64,000 bases of DNA from Bacteroidales bacterium (GCA_014800525.1 JAAVFV010000009.1:1-64000), one strand, 5' to 3'; numbered from the stretch's first letter, positions 29,346 to 38,658 are shown. Notes: a model not told the origin generated them from the letters alone. Translations and numbers: made by a program.

Positions 29346-29371
29346 TATTCAGAACAAAATTAGAGTATAAT

Positions 29372-30013
29372 ATGGAAATAGCAAAATTTGAATTCAGTCT
29401 TTTCGGGATCAATTCATATGTGGTGTCCGATCCGGCCACTCGGAAATGCGCATTCATCGATCCGGGCATGAGCAATGCAACGGAAGTGGAGGCGATGGAA
29501 CGCTATGTTGAGAGAAAGGATCTGAAGCCGGAGTATGTGATTGCCACACATCTTCATGTTGACCACGTGGCGGGAATAAGAACTCTTCAGGAGAAATATG
29601 GAATACCCTTACTCGCTCATGAGGCAGATGCGTTCTTAGGAGAGCGGGCAGCAGATCAGGCCAGAATGTTCGGTATTCCGATGAAGGTGGATGGTGTAAA
29701 GATTTCTAAGATTATAAATGCCGGAGATGAGATAGAGATAGGAGAGGGGAAATTGTATGTGATTCATGTACCGGGACATTCCCCGGGCAGTGTAGCGCTT
29801 TACGATAAGAAAGATGGATTTGTCATTACGGGAGATGCTTTGTTCCGTGGCTCGATCGGACGCACGGATCTTCCCGGTGGGGATTCTGCCACTTTGTTGA
29901 AATCAATCCGTGAGGGACTCTTTAAATTACCGGAAGATACCGTGGTCTATCCGGGCCATGGTCCGGCCACAACAATAGGTGTCGAACGCCATAGCAATCC
30001 CTTCTTTGCATAA
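29372..30013 (+). CDS. MBL-fold metallo-hydrolase (glyoxalase II-like)
   Basis: Cytoplasmic metallo-beta-lactamase-fold hydrolase, 213 aa. The two-metal motif THLHVDHVAG (HxHxDH) and the later ligands in HVPGHSPGS, TGDALF and PGHGPATTIGVER are all present. Bacteroidetes copies are commonly labelled hydroxyacylglutathione hydrolases, but the glutathione-binding C-terminal domain of true GloB is absent, so the thioester substrate is uncertain. I chose the ATG at 29372 because the family begins FEFSLFGINSYVV; the same frame is open upstream to 28943, but that DNA is antisense to rsmG. Confidence 0.88.
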   Translation: MEIAKFEFSLFGINSYVVSDPATRKCAFIDPGMSNATEVEAMERYVERKDLKPEYVIATHLHVDHVAGIRTLQEKYGIPLLAHEADAFLGERAADQARMFGIPMKVDGVKISKIINAGDEIEIGEGKLYVIHVPGHSPGSVALYDKKDGFVITGDALFRGSIGRTDLPGGDSATLLKSIREGLFKLPEDTVVYPGHGPATTIGVERHSNPFFA

Positions 30014-30078
30014 AGGCGGAAACGTCATGGCTCATTTTTCAAGGTTCCCACGGTATCGAGTTGGGGTCTAATATACAT

Positions 30079-30110
30079 TAACGCCGGAGTGTCCCAGCAC
30101 TCCGGCGTTA
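30079..30110. terminator. Bidirectional stem-loop between convergent genes
   Basis: TAACGCCGGAGTG pairs perfectly with CACTCCGGCGTTA across six bases. It lies between the rightward metallo-hydrolase gene and the leftward EF-G paralogue and can end both, though T-runs are weak. Confidence 0.65.
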
Positions 30111-30130
30111 TCATTAGGATATAGGTTGGA

Positions 30131-32287
30131 TTATTCTTCTGAATGAGTGGCTTCGTATTCTTTGAGGAGTTTATCCTGAACCTCACCGGGTACGAGTTCG
30201 TAACCGGCAAATTTCATTGTGAAAGAACTGCGGCCACCAGTGATCGAACTCAGAGCCGTGGAGTAGGAAGCCATCTCCTTGAGGGGTACTTTAGCTGAGA
30301 TCTTCTCGATACCGTTTTCGGACTCCATACCCATGATGATGCCACGGCGTCCCTGAAGGTCGCTCATCACATCTCCCATGGTATCTGCCGGCGTGAGAAC
30401 CTCTATATCGTAGATAGGTTCAAGAATCTTCGGATTTGATGCCTTGAAGGCTTGGGAGAAAGCGTTGCGGGCAGCAAGACGGAAAGAGATTTCATTGGAA
30501 TCCACAGGATGCATCTTTCCATCATATATCATTACGCGCACATCGCGGGCATAGCTGCCGGTGAGAGGGCCTTGCTCCATACGGTCCATCAGACCTTTTA
30601 CGATTGCCGGAATGAATCGGGCATCAATCGCACCGCCAACTATACAGTTGCACACCACAAGCTTTCCACCCCAATCGAGAGGAATCTCCTGCTTATCGCG
30701 GACATTGAGCTTATATTCCTGATTGCCGAATTTATATGTATCCGGCTCGGGCATTCCATCGGTATAGGGTTCGATGATAAGGTGTACTTCTCCAAACTGA
30801 CCCGAACCACCCGACTGTTTCTTATGACGATAATCGGCGCGGGCTGCCTTGGTGATAGTCTCGCGGTAGGGAATTTTCTGTTCCTCAAATACAATGGGAA
30901 GCTTATCATTATTCTCGATTCGCCATTTAAGGGTGCGGAGATGGAATTCTCCCTGACCCTTCACGAGTGTCTGCTTCAGTTCCTTCGATTGTTCGATCAC
31001 CCATGTCGGATCCTCGGCATGCATGCGGGTGAGGATGGCTGCGAGCTTCTCGGCATCGCTCTCGGTTACCGGTCGGATAGCTCTTGTATATTTCGGAGCC
31101 GGGTATTTGATGAAATCAAACTGCCAGTCGATACCCTTCTGATTAAGGGTGTTACCGGTCCGGACATCCTTGAGTTTTACGGAGGCGCCGATATCTCCGG
31201 CATGTAGCTCATCGATAGCGGTGCGGAGTTGACCGCAGACAGTGAAGATCTGTGCGAGACGTTCTTTGCCACCACGGGAAACATTCTCGAGATCAGCACC
31301 GGCCTTGAGTGTGCCGCTCATTACCTTGAAATAGCTGACCTCACCGATATGGGGTTCCACGGATGTCTTGAAGAAGAACACCGACAATGGTCCATCTGAT
31401 TTGGGAGGGATTGACTCCCCGGCAGTGTTGAGCGGAGCCGGCATGTCATTTACAAACGGGCAGACATTACCTAAGAATTCCATCAGACGGCGCACACCCA
31501 TATCCTTCTGTGCACTGAGCACCACCACGGGATAGATATCGCGGTTGATGAGGCCCTTACGGATACCGAGACGGAGATCATCTTCAGTGAGCGGCTGATC
31601 ATCAAAGAATTTCTCCATCAGGCTCTCGTCATTTTCGGCAGCAGCCTCGCGGAGTTTATGATTCAGCTCGACTGCACGATCCATCTGGTCGGCAGGGATA
31701 TCGGAGATGGTCGGTGTGCCGCCATCGGGGCCCCATTCATACTTCTTCATCAGAAGCACATCAATCATGGAATGGAATCCGGGACCGGATTCAATCGGAT
31801 ACTGGATAGCCACTACCTTATTGCCGAAGCTTTCGCGGAGTTGTTCCATCGTATTATCATAATCGGCCTTCTCACCATCCATCTGGTTGATACCGAATAT
31901 CACAGGCTTCTGGAGACGTGATGTGGTGCGGAAAATATTCTGGGTTCCGACCTCCACGCCATAATTTGCATCCACAAGGATCAGGCCTATGTCGCATACT
32001 CCGAGAGCAGTGTAAGCATTACCGACGAAGTCGTCCGCGCCCGGACAGTCGATGATGTTGAGCTTCTTATTGTTGAACTCAGCGTTAAAGACAGTGGAGA
32101 AGACCGAATAGCCATATTCCTTCTCTACGGGGAAATAATCGGAGACTGTATTATTAGCCTCTACTGATCCGCGGCGTTTGATCACTCCACACTCGAAGAT
32201 CATGGATTCGGCGAGGGTAGTTTTTCCGGAGCCCTTCGAACCAAGGAGGGCAATGTTCTTGATTTCGTCAGTCTTATAAATCTTCAT
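30131..32287 (-). CDS. Elongation factor G paralogue (EF-G2-like GTPase)
   Basis: Translational GTPase of 718 aa. G1 is GSKGSGKTTL (residues 12-21), G3 is DCPGADDF and G4 is NQMD instead of the usual NKxD. Domains II-V follow, with the domain IV segment RKQSGGSGQFGEV-like near residue 500. Such divergent EF-G copies are common in Bacteroidetes beside the main fusA; some support translation under starvation without GTP hydrolysis, but the role here is unknown. I start at MKIYKTDEIKNIALLG (32287), since 44 upstream in-frame residues are low-complexity and non-homologous. Confidence 0.85.
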   Translation of the reverse strand: MKIYKTDEIKNIALLGSKGSGKTTLAESMIFECGVIKRRGSVEANNTVSDYFPVEKEYGYSVFSTVFNAEFNNKKLNIIDCPGADDFVGNAYTALGVCDIGLILVDANYGVEVGTQNIFRTTSRLQKPVIFGINQMDGEKADYDNTMEQLRESFGNKVVAIQYPIESGPGFHSMIDVLLMKKYEWGPDGGTPTISDIPADQMDRAVELNHKLREAAAENDESLMEKFFDDQPLTEDDLRLGIRKGLINRDIYPVVVLSAQKDMGVRRLMEFLGNVCPFVNDMPAPLNTAGESIPPKSDGPLSVFFFKTSVEPHIGEVSYFKVMSGTLKAGADLENVSRGGKERLAQIFTVCGQLRTAIDELHAGDIGASVKLKDVRTGNTLNQKGIDWQFDFIKYPAPKYTRAIRPVTESDAEKLAAILTRMHAEDPTWVIEQSKELKQTLVKGQGEFHLRTLKWRIENNDKLPIVFEEQKIPYRETITKAARADYRHKKQSGGSGQFGEVHLIIEPYTDGMPEPDTYKFGNQEYKLNVRDKQEIPLDWGGKLVVCNCIVGGAIDARFIPAIVKGLMDRMEQGPLTGSYARDVRVMIYDGKMHPVDSNEISFRLAARNAFSQAFKASNPKILEPIYDIEVLTPADTMGDVMSDLQGRRGIIMGMESENGIEKISAKVPLKEMASYSTALSSITGGRSSFTMKFAGYELVPGEVQDKLLKEYEATHSEE

Positions 32288-32543
32288 GCGGCAAATAGAT
32301 TTTATGGTTAACAGAGCATGAGGAGAAAGAATCGAGGAGATCGATATTGGAGAGAGGGAGGAGGTGGGAAGGGGAAGAGCAGATAGGAAAAGAGAGAGGG
32401 TCTGAAAAAGTGATTGCAAGTTAATGAATTATTTATTAATTTTGAATAATAAAGGATATGTTGTGCAACATACTTTACAAACAATGTTTTAGGAATATCT
32501 TAAGGATATTGAATGGGTAGGAATTAAAGGATAAGTCCTCAGT

Positions 32544-33728
32544 ATGATATCAAAGGATAGAATGGAAACCAATCGTAAGGAAGAATGGGCCGGAATTTAT
32601 GTACATGTACCCTTTTGCCGTAGGAAGTGCATCTATTGTGATTTTTATAGCATCGGGGGAGTTGAGAAATGGCGCGACGCTTACCTGCGACAATTGGTAG
32701 CCGAACTTCTCCATCGACAGGATGAACTTCCTCAGGCCCTTAACTATACCCTTTATATCGGGGGAGGAACCCCCTCGCTGCTACCGTCGGATGGAATCCG
32801 AAAGATTGTGGAGACAGCTCGTGAGTTGATAAGAGAGAAAGCGAACGGGGAAGTGGATTTTTTAGAGATTACAATGGAAGTGAATCCTGATGATGTGTCA
32901 GAGGAGAAGGCCCGGCACTGGGCCGAATCAGGAATCACTCGGATCAGTATGGGTGTCCAGACTCTGGATAATGATCAGTTAAGGCTCCTGGGACGCCGAC
33001 ATACTGCCGCACAGGCTCTGGAGGCATGCGGAGTGCTGAAACGATATTTTTCAAATATCAGTCTTGATCTGATTTTTGGACTCCCGGGGCAGACGGTTGA
33101 ATCCTTTGAATCAACGCTAAATCGTATTTTGGACTTACGACCTCAGCATTTATCGGCTTATTCACTGATGTACGAAGAACGCACCGCACTGACGAGAATG
33201 CGCGACCGTGGAGATATTAACGCCACCGCCGACCCCGATTGTGTGGCGATGTTTGAACTCCTGAACCGAACCACGCGACAACGTGGTTATGAGCGTTATG
33301 AACTCTCGAATTATTCGCTTCCGGGATATCGGTCGCAGCATAACTCGAATTATTGGATCGGCGCGCCTTATCTCGGTGTCGGCCCATCCGCCCATAGTTA
33401 CGATGGAAGGCGTTGCAGACGATATAATCCTGCAGACATTAGGAGATGGCTCACAGCAGGGGGAGATAAATGGACAGCAGAAGGGGAGGAGATTTTGAAT
33501 GATGAGGAATTGAGGGAGGAAATGATTATGACCCGACTGAGATGTCAGGAGGGATTGAATTTAGAAGAATACTCCCGACGATTCGGAGAAAAGGCGCGAA
33601 GAACATTGGAAAGAAAGGCCGAACGGCTCCTCTCCGCAGGGCGACTCTGCCGTCTCACCACGGATTCCCTGGCTCTGACAGATGAAGGAGTGATGATCTC
33701 GGATGAAATAATTGTGGAATTGCTGTAG
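32544..33728 (+). CDS. hemW: Radical SAM heme chaperone HemW
   Basis: Radical SAM protein of 394 aa that resembles oxygen-independent coproporphyrinogen oxidase but inserts heme into target proteins. The 4Fe-4S motif is in HVPFCRRKCIYCDFYS (CxxxCxxC), followed by YIGGGTPSLL and GVQTLDN. The coproporphyrinogen-oxidase-specific N-terminal extension is missing, as in HemW. A C-terminal HemN_C-type helical region is present. It is a single gene, divergent from the EF-G paralogue. Confidence 0.92.
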   Translation: MISKDRMETNRKEEWAGIYVHVPFCRRKCIYCDFYSIGGVEKWRDAYLRQLVAELLHRQDELPQALNYTLYIGGGTPSLLPSDGIRKIVETARELIREKANGEVDFLEITMEVNPDDVSEEKARHWAESGITRISMGVQTLDNDQLRLLGRRHTAAQALEACGVLKRYFSNISLDLIFGLPGQTVESFESTLNRILDLRPQHLSAYSLMYEERTALTRMRDRGDINATADPDCVAMFELLNRTTRQRGYERYELSNYSLPGYRSQHNSNYWIGAPYLGVGPSAHSYDGRRCRRYNPADIRRWLTAGGDKWTAEGEEILNDEELREEMIMTRLRCQEGLNLEEYSRRFGEKARRTLERKAERLLSAGRLCRLTTDSLALTDEGVMISDEIIVELL

Positions 33729-33776
33729 ACTCCAATCATGGAGCCTAATATTGAAATCGTTAAACCCTAATGACTT

Positions 33777-33810
33777 GAGTCCAACTTCTATCTCTCAAGA
33801 AGTTGGACTC
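33777..33810. repeat. Perfect 13-bp inverted repeat downstream of hemW
   Basis: GAGTCCAACTTCT pairs with AGAAGTTGGACTC across eight bases. There is no T-run, so it may be a weak terminator or mark the edge of the accessory patch that follows. Confidence 0.5.
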
Positions 33811-33891
33811 ATCTCATTATGGTTTAGCGGACGAATTATAGTTAAAATTAAGATAATTGGACTTAAGGAACTCGGTAATCTAAAACTAATA

Positions 33892-34703
33892 CTATCCTTT
33901 CCCATTTAACCATTGACGCTCATTCCTATAGTAATCCCAGTTAGATTTCTGCTGCCGTTTCTTCTCTAATTCTTCGACTTTACAAACTCTATACTTAGTT
34001 CCATTATTTTCTATAACTATTGGCATTAATGAGTCTTTTAACCGGATTCCGCAACAAGCACTATTAAAATAGCATTTATTACATTCTTCTTCAGGGACTA
34101 TATGGACTTTCTTCCCATAATCTGAATATATATTCTCAATCTGATTAAAATATGTATTGTGATTTATCTACCTTCTATCTTTATCAGAATTGAAAATAAA
34201 ATTATCGAGTGTCTCAAATTTCTGAGAGGATAAGTTTATCTCAATACAATTAAGGTTTTTATAATCAATATCTTTCTTGCGTTGGACTTTATAATCGAAT
34301 GTAAACTCAATAAGAAAACGTTCGCCTTGCGGAGTAATCGCTATTACATCTGGCTGTTTATCTTCTCTGTCATATTGACTATCCAATGTCACCTCTGAGA
34401 ACACGAGATCTCCTCCTTTGAAAATACCATAATATGACGGGACTCTGATTTGCTTCTTGCATTGAATCAGCTGTTCGGCTAATTTATACAGACTTACCAT
34501 ATAGCATATCTTCAGATTGGCTCCACGATAATCACTGTGATGCGCAAACCCATGAGCCCTTATTTTCCCATGTCTTGCCTGTCCTGTAGCCGCTCATGAC
34601 AACATGGGCATATACATCTACAGTCTAAGCCGTTAGGAACCTCATCAATATATACCATTTTACCAAAGACATCCTCAGCCCATGAAAATATCATTTCATT
34701 CAT
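33892..34703 (-). pseudogene. CoiA-like nuclease gene with a frameshift and an in-frame TAG
   Basis: Reading begins at ATG 34703 (MNEMIFSWAEDVFGKMVYID) with a zinc-finger-like CRCICPCCHERL. It breaks near 34590-34600, where the frame must shift to continue as ARHGKIRAHGFAHHSD and LKICYMVSLYKLAEQ. The main open part (34168-34500) contains PDVIAITPQGERFLIEF, a PD-(D/E)XK-type core. A TAG at 34168-34170 then interrupts the frame, which resumes without shift (INHNTYFNQIENIYS, four conserved-looking Cys) to a stop at 33892. The order zinc finger, HGF.HHSD, nuclease core resembles competence protein CoiA; that name is my judgement. Two lesions make it a probable pseudogene. Confidence 0.6.
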
Positions 34704-34771
34704 AATCTTAGACTACCCATTATTCTCCAATCAGTATGATAGTTAAGTATAGCAGAAGAATTCCCTATTTA

Positions 34772-35095
34772 TTATTTTATTATCTTTTTCTTCGTTTTGG
34801 GAAAGGGAAGATTATCCCAAAGGATAGGAATGAGATTTCTCAATAGTTTTTGATCGAGAGTGTCAAGAATATAAGCTTCCTTGGCTCCCTCATAAGGGCA
34901 TCCTGTCTCAGCATCATGCATCATTTCTTTAAGACACGGCAATTTTTTGATATATGCAATATTATCGCACGCAGTTATAATGCACTTCTCATTCAGGTAT
35001 ATTACATAATCGCCCATCATCTTACGATAACGGACATCTCCAAGGGAAGCAAGAGATGAGCAAATATGCTCAATAAAATCAATAGAACACGCCAT
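34772..35095 (-). CDS. TfoX N-terminal domain protein
   Basis: A protein of 107 aa with the TfoX_N fold: DFIEHICSSLASLGDVRYRKMMGDYVIYLNEK (read in parts), KMMGDYVIYL being the signature, and a Lys-rich end. It lacks the TfoX C-terminal helix-hairpin domain. Full TfoX/Sxy regulates competence in gamma-proteobacteria; isolated N-domains in Bacteroidetes are of unknown role. It lies 69 bp upstream of the CoiA-like pseudogene on the same strand, a suggestive but unproven link. Confidence 0.8.
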   Translation of the reverse strand: MACSIDFIEHICSSLASLGDVRYRKMMGDYVIYLNEKCIITACDNIAYIKKLPCLKEMMHDAETGCPYEGAKEAYILDTLDQKLLRNLIPILWDNLPFPKTKKKIIK

Positions 35096-35118
35096 TAGTC
35101 CCAGTCATTTAAATGTTT

Positions 35119-35173
35119 GTATTTTCCTGATTTGGGTTGACTCTTTTATAGCTTAAAACCTTATAAAAGTTGA
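35119..35173 (+). repeat. 55-bp direct repeat, left copy
   Basis: Starts GTATTTTCCTGATTTGGG and differs by one base from the copy at 36238-36292. It contains the inverted pair TTTTATA/TATAAAA. Its inner CCTGATTTGGGTTGACTC is the left terminal repeat of the IS3-type element. Confidence 0.8.
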
Positions 35174-35220
35174 CTTGGTTAATACTATCCCTTATTAGGG
35201 TTGACTCTTTTATCGTTAGT

Positions 35221-35270
35221 CCTGAAGGAGGTTGACTGCAGGCCGTAGGCCAAAGGAAACCTCCTTCAGG
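35221..35270. repeat. 13-bp perfect hairpin in the left part of the IS
   Basis: CCTGAAGGAGGTT (35221-35233) pairs with AACCTCCTTCAGG (35258-35270), with GGCC/GGCC pairings in the loop. It lies downstream of the transposase stop and could end its transcript or block incoming transcription. Confidence 0.6.
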
Positions 35271-35302
35271 ATGTAAAGGTAAACATTTTTCAGGATTTAT
35301 CG

Positions 35303-36136
35303 CTATGCCCGGTCATCTTTTATTGCCTTATCACGATAACTCTTCCACCATTTCTTCAGTTCTCCATTACATTTAGCAGCCTGAGCCGGAGTCATCATGT
35401 CAATACACATATGCGGACGCTCATTATTGTAAAACTCCACTGCCTTTGTGATTGCGTCCCTTACCTCAGTGATGCGGCTGAAGCGTAGATCTTTAAAGAA
35501 CTCATCCTTAATAGTACGATTTATACGTTCAGCTACCGCGTTATCTTTGGGATTGCCATTCTCTGTCATACTTATATTGATGGAATGATGTTTCAAAATA
35601 TCAACATACTCTCTGGAGGCGTACTGCACTCCACGGTCACTATGATGTATGAGTTTCTCAATACTATCCGGATCAAGACCCTCAAGTCTTTTGAAAGCCA
35701 TTCTCAGGGCTTCAGAAGTATACTTGGTCTCAAGTGATGAACCGGCTGCCCATCCGATTATCTCATGACTGTATGCATCCGTTATCAACGAGAGATAACA
35801 GAATGCATACTCGTTATCACTCACCCAGACTGGTACGTAGGTTATATCACTGACCCAAAGTTCATTTATTTTATTGGGTATAAAAGAGTATGCAAGATTG
35901 GGAAAAACTGGCAGACCATGCGTGGAGTCCGTGGTTCTTGGTTTTCTGACCTTCTGTCGTATCTTTAATCCATATCTGTCTAGCAGATCCATGAATCGGT
36001 CACGACCAAGTCTTTCATTGCTACCCATCTTGTCCTTATACATGACCCATAGCTTCCTGCCTCCAAGTCTTGAAGCCTTTCCACTTACCCCGTGTATGAA
36101 CTCCAGGGCGAAGGATTCGAGAGCACTCTGCCTCAT
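35303..36136 (-). CDS. IS3-family transposase OrfB (DDE integrase core)
   Basis: Transposase catalytic protein with an rve-type core: first Asp in LWVSDITYVPVW, second in HHSDRGVQYASREY, and Glu in NPKDNAVAERINRTIKDEF. The frame is open upstream of the 36136 ATG for about 35 codons with family-like residues (FPVGKLCALAGATKQAYY), so the native product probably starts earlier, by a non-ATG start or by frameshifting from a lost orfA. Without orfA the element is likely unable to move by itself. Confidence 0.88.
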   Translation of the reverse strand: MRQSALESFALEFIHGVSGKASRLGGRKLWVMYKDKMGSNERLGRDRFMDLLDRYGLKIRQKVRKPRTTDSTHGLPVFPNLAYSFIPNKINELWVSDITYVPVWVSDNEYAFCYLSLITDAYSHEIIGWAAGSSLETKYTSEALRMAFKRLEGLDPDSIEKLIHHSDRGVQYASREYVDILKHHSINISMTENGNPKDNAVAERINRTIKDEFFKDLRFSRITEVRDAITKAVEFYNNERPHMCIDMMTPAQAAKCNGELKKWWKSYRDKAIKDDRA

Positions 36137-36237
36137 GGCAGCTTCTTTATCACGTTTATAATACGCCTGCTTGGTGGCACCAGCCAGCGCGCACAGTTTG
36201 CCTACAGGAAATGCCTTGGGCTCTTGTGCGTGCAGGT

Positions 36238-36292
36238 GTATTTTCCTGATTTGGGTTGACTCTTTTATAACTTAAAACCTTATAAAAGTTGA
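36238..36292 (+). repeat. 55-bp direct repeat, right copy
   Basis: Near-identical to 35119-35173 and positioned where orfA should be. It is followed by the inverse end motif at 36302-36319, so 36245-36319 alone is a 75-bp palindromic unit with both ends. Nothing else was recognised between 36320 and the dapF promoter. Confidence 0.8.
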
Positions 36293-36462
36293 ATCTTATA
36301 TGAGTCAACATTTTTCAGGGCAATACATATATTAATTGCTACGAGCTACTTATTGAATATATGATGTGTGATGCCAAATGGGGATATGGGCAATATATGA
36401 ATTATTATAGTTAAAATTGAAATATTTTAAGGAAAAGATTAAATAGAATAAAATTTTCTGCG

Positions 36463-36470
36463 TAAATTTG
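36463..36470 (+). promoter_or_regulatory. Probable -7 box of the dapF-dapL operon
   Basis: TAAATTTG matches TAnnTTTG exactly, 58 bp before the dapF ATG. The -33 element is not clear. Confidence 0.5.
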
Positions 36471-36528
36471 TAGGTCAGAATTTTGGGAACTTCTCCCAGC
36501 GGAGCATAGTTCTCCTATATTGAAAAGC

Positions 36529-37416
36529 ATGTCAACAAATATAAATTTCACCAAGATGCATGGCGCGGGCAATGATTATATCTACATCAATGCCCTGGAA
36601 CATTGCCCCGCGGATGCAGAAGGGTTAGCGCGAGAGATCAGCAATCGGCATTTCGGAATCGGAAGCGATGGGCTGGTGCTTATTCTCCCCTCTGAGAGGG
36701 CTGACTTTCGCATGCGAATGTTTAATGCCGATGGATCGGAAGCCGAGATGTGCGGTAATGCCAGCCGATGTGTAGGCAAGTTTGTATATCAATCCGGTCT
36801 TACAGATCGCACGGAGCTTTCCCTCGAGACAGGTGCAGGCATCCGTCATCTATCCCTGGATGTTAAGGATGGGGTAGTGAAGAGCGTTAAGGTCGATATG
36901 GGTGAGCCCGAGCTGGTCCCGGGCCGTATTCCGGTCAATAGCACATCCGAAGAGGCGATGGTATCGGAATCAGCCACAGTAGGGGGTATAAATTATCAGA
37001 TCACAGCGGTAAGCATGGGTAATCCCCATGCTGTTATTTTTAATAACCCTCTGAGTGATGCCCTTGTGCTGGGTCATGGTCCTGAATTGGAAGTAGCTCC
37101 CCTGTTTCCTAACCGCACTAACGTAGAGTTTGTCCAAGTCATTTCCCGCGATCATATTAAGATGAGGGTCTGGGAGCGTGGCTCCGGAGAAACCCTTGCC
37201 TGCGGCACAGGAGCTTGTGCAGCCGTAGTGGCATCGGTGCTAAATGGCTTGACCGACCGGAAGGTAAATGTATCGGTGCCCGGAGGCGAACTCCTCGTGG
37301 AATGGGATGAGAAGGATAATCATGTCTATCTCAGCGGACCGGCTGAAGTGATTGCCTGCGGAGTCTATTATAGACAGAATCTCTCTGCAGGAAATGAAGA
37401 GTCTGAAAACCAATAG
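36529..37416 (+). CDS. dapF: Diaminopimelate epimerase
   Basis: Converts LL- to meso-diaminopimelate for lysine and peptidoglycan. Both catalytic cysteines are visible: EMCGNASRCVGKF (near residue 72) and ETLACGTGACAAVVA (near 222). FTKMHGAGNDYIYIN is the family N-terminus. I start at the ATG at 36529; a TTG three codons earlier is also possible. dapL follows after 12 bp, so the two last steps to meso-DAP are co-transcribed. Confidence 0.97.
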   Translation: MSTNINFTKMHGAGNDYIYINALEHCPADAEGLAREISNRHFGIGSDGLVLILPSERADFRMRMFNADGSEAEMCGNASRCVGKFVYQSGLTDRTELSLETGAGIRHLSLDVKDGVVKSVKVDMGEPELVPGRIPVNSTSEEAMVSESATVGGINYQITAVSMGNPHAVIFNNPLSDALVLGHGPELEVAPLFPNRTNVEFVQVISRDHIKMRVWERGSGETLACGTGACAAVVASVLNGLTDRKVNVSVPGGELLVEWDEKDNHVYLSGPAEVIACGVYYRQNLSAGNEESENQ

Positions 37417-37428
37417 CCCGCTGAAGAT

Positions 37429-38658
37429 ATGAAAGCAAACACTAATTTCACAAAACTTCCTCAGTCATATCTGTTCTCAGAGGTTGCCGCACGTATCCGC
37501 GATCATAAGGAGTCCAATCCGGAATCGGAGGTGATCCGCATGGATATCGGGGATGTGACGCTTCCGATTGCACGTTGCGTGCTTGATGCGATGCATAAGG
37601 GAATAGAAGAGATGGCATCCACAGTCACATTCCGTGGATATGGTCCCGAACAGGGATATGCTTTCCTGCGTGAAGCAATTTCCGAGGGGGATTATAAATC
37701 CCGGGGTCTGGACATCTCGCCCGACGAGATCTTTATTAGTGATGGAGCCAAGAGCGATCTTGGTAACTTGGGAGACATATATTCCCCGGATAGTGTGGTA
37801 GCTGTGGCCGATCCCGGCTATCCGGTATATGTGGACACTGCCGTAATGGGTGGACGCGGAGGCGATCTCACGGAATCCGGCAGATGGAATAAGATAGTAT
37901 ATGCCGACTCCACTCCTGAGAATGGTTTTGTTCCCCGTCCTCCGAAGGAGCATGCCGATGTGGTCTATCTTTGTTCGCCCAATAATCCTACCGGGGTGGT
38001 GTTTGATCGTGAAACCCTTAAGGAATGGGTGGAGTACGCCCGAAGAGAGAAGGCTGTGATTGTGTATGATTCGGCCTATGAAGCATTTGTCGACGACCCT
38101 GCCGTTCCCCGGTCCATCTATGAGATTCCTGGTGCACAGGAAGTAGCGATTGAAATCCGCAGCTTTTCCAAGACAGCAGGATTCACAGGTCTCCGATGCG
38201 GATATACTGTTGTGCCCAAGGCATTGAAAGCTTCGGGGGAGAATGGCGAGGAAGTAAGCGTAAACCGTCTATGGAACCGTCGACAGTCGACTAAATTCAA
38301 CGGAGCCTCCTATCCGATACAATGTGGGGCCGCGGCGCTTTACTCTCCCGAGGGGCGTGCGGCTATCAAGGAGAATATCGATGTCTACAAATCAAACGCA
38401 CGATATATAAAGAAAAAACTGTCGGAAGCTGGCTTTGAAACCTATGGAGGAGAGCATTCTCCTTACGTATGGGCCCGACATCCTGAACAGACCGATAGCT
38501 GGGCTCTCTTCGCCAAACTACTGAAGGAGGCCGGAATCTCATGCACACCCGGCATCGGATTCGGACGTGCCGGAGGAGGCTATATCCGTCTTACGGGCTT
38601 CAACACTCCCGAGAAGACGCGTGAGGCAATGGATAGACTGGGGAAGGTGGATTTTTAG
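37429..38658 (+). CDS. dapL: LL-diaminopimelate aminotransferase
   Basis: PLP enzyme that makes LL-DAP directly from tetrahydrodipicolinate, bypassing the succinylase route. The family segments RGYGPEQGYAFLREAI, the CSPNNPTGVVFD motif and the PLP lysine in RSFSKTAGFTGLRCGY are present. The length (409 aa) matches DapL. The neighbouring dapF, which uses its product, supports the call over other class I aminotransferases. Confidence 0.96.
   Translation: MKANTNFTKLPQSYLFSEVAARIRDHKESNPESEVIRMDIGDVTLPIARCVLDAMHKGIEEMASTVTFRGYGPEQGYAFLREAISEGDYKSRGLDISPDEIFISDGAKSDLGNLGDIYSPDSVVAVADPGYPVYVDTAVMGGRGGDLTESGRWNKIVYADSTPENGFVPRPPKEHADVVYLCSPNNPTGVVFDRETLKEWVEYARREKAVIVYDSAYEAFVDDPAVPRSIYEIPGAQEVAIEIRSFSKTAGFTGLRCGYTVVPKALKASGENGEEVSVNRLWNRRQSTKFNGASYPIQCGAAALYSPEGRAAIKENIDVYKSNARYIKKKLSEAGFETYGGEHSPYVWARHPEQTDSWALFAKLLKEAGISCTPGIGFGRAGGGYIRLTGFNTPEKTREAMDRLGKVDF

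Larger units (their letters stand above)
35126..36319 (-). mobile_element. IS3-family insertion sequence lacking orfA
   Basis: A unit of about 1.2 kb bounded by CCTGATTTGGGTTGACTC (from 35126) and its imperfect inverse GAGTCAACATTTTTCAGG (to 36319). It carries one orfB-type transposase. The orfA helix-turn-helix reading frame expected upstream is absent; instead a second copy of the left-end sequence lies there (36238-36292). A similar right-end motif AACATTTTTCAGG also occurs inside the left part (35282-35294). Nested ends point to rearrangement or to small end-only elements beside the IS. No target duplication was recognised. Confidence 0.65.

Noticed and set aside
28943-29371. Long N-terminal extension of the MBL-fold hydrolase
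   Set aside because: The extension is antisense to rsmG and has no family similarity; the ATG at 29372 matches the family start.
32288-32419. 44-residue N-terminal extension of the EF-G paralogue
   Set aside because: It is Ser/Leu/Pro-rich low-complexity sequence and the GTPase family begins at the ATG at 32287.
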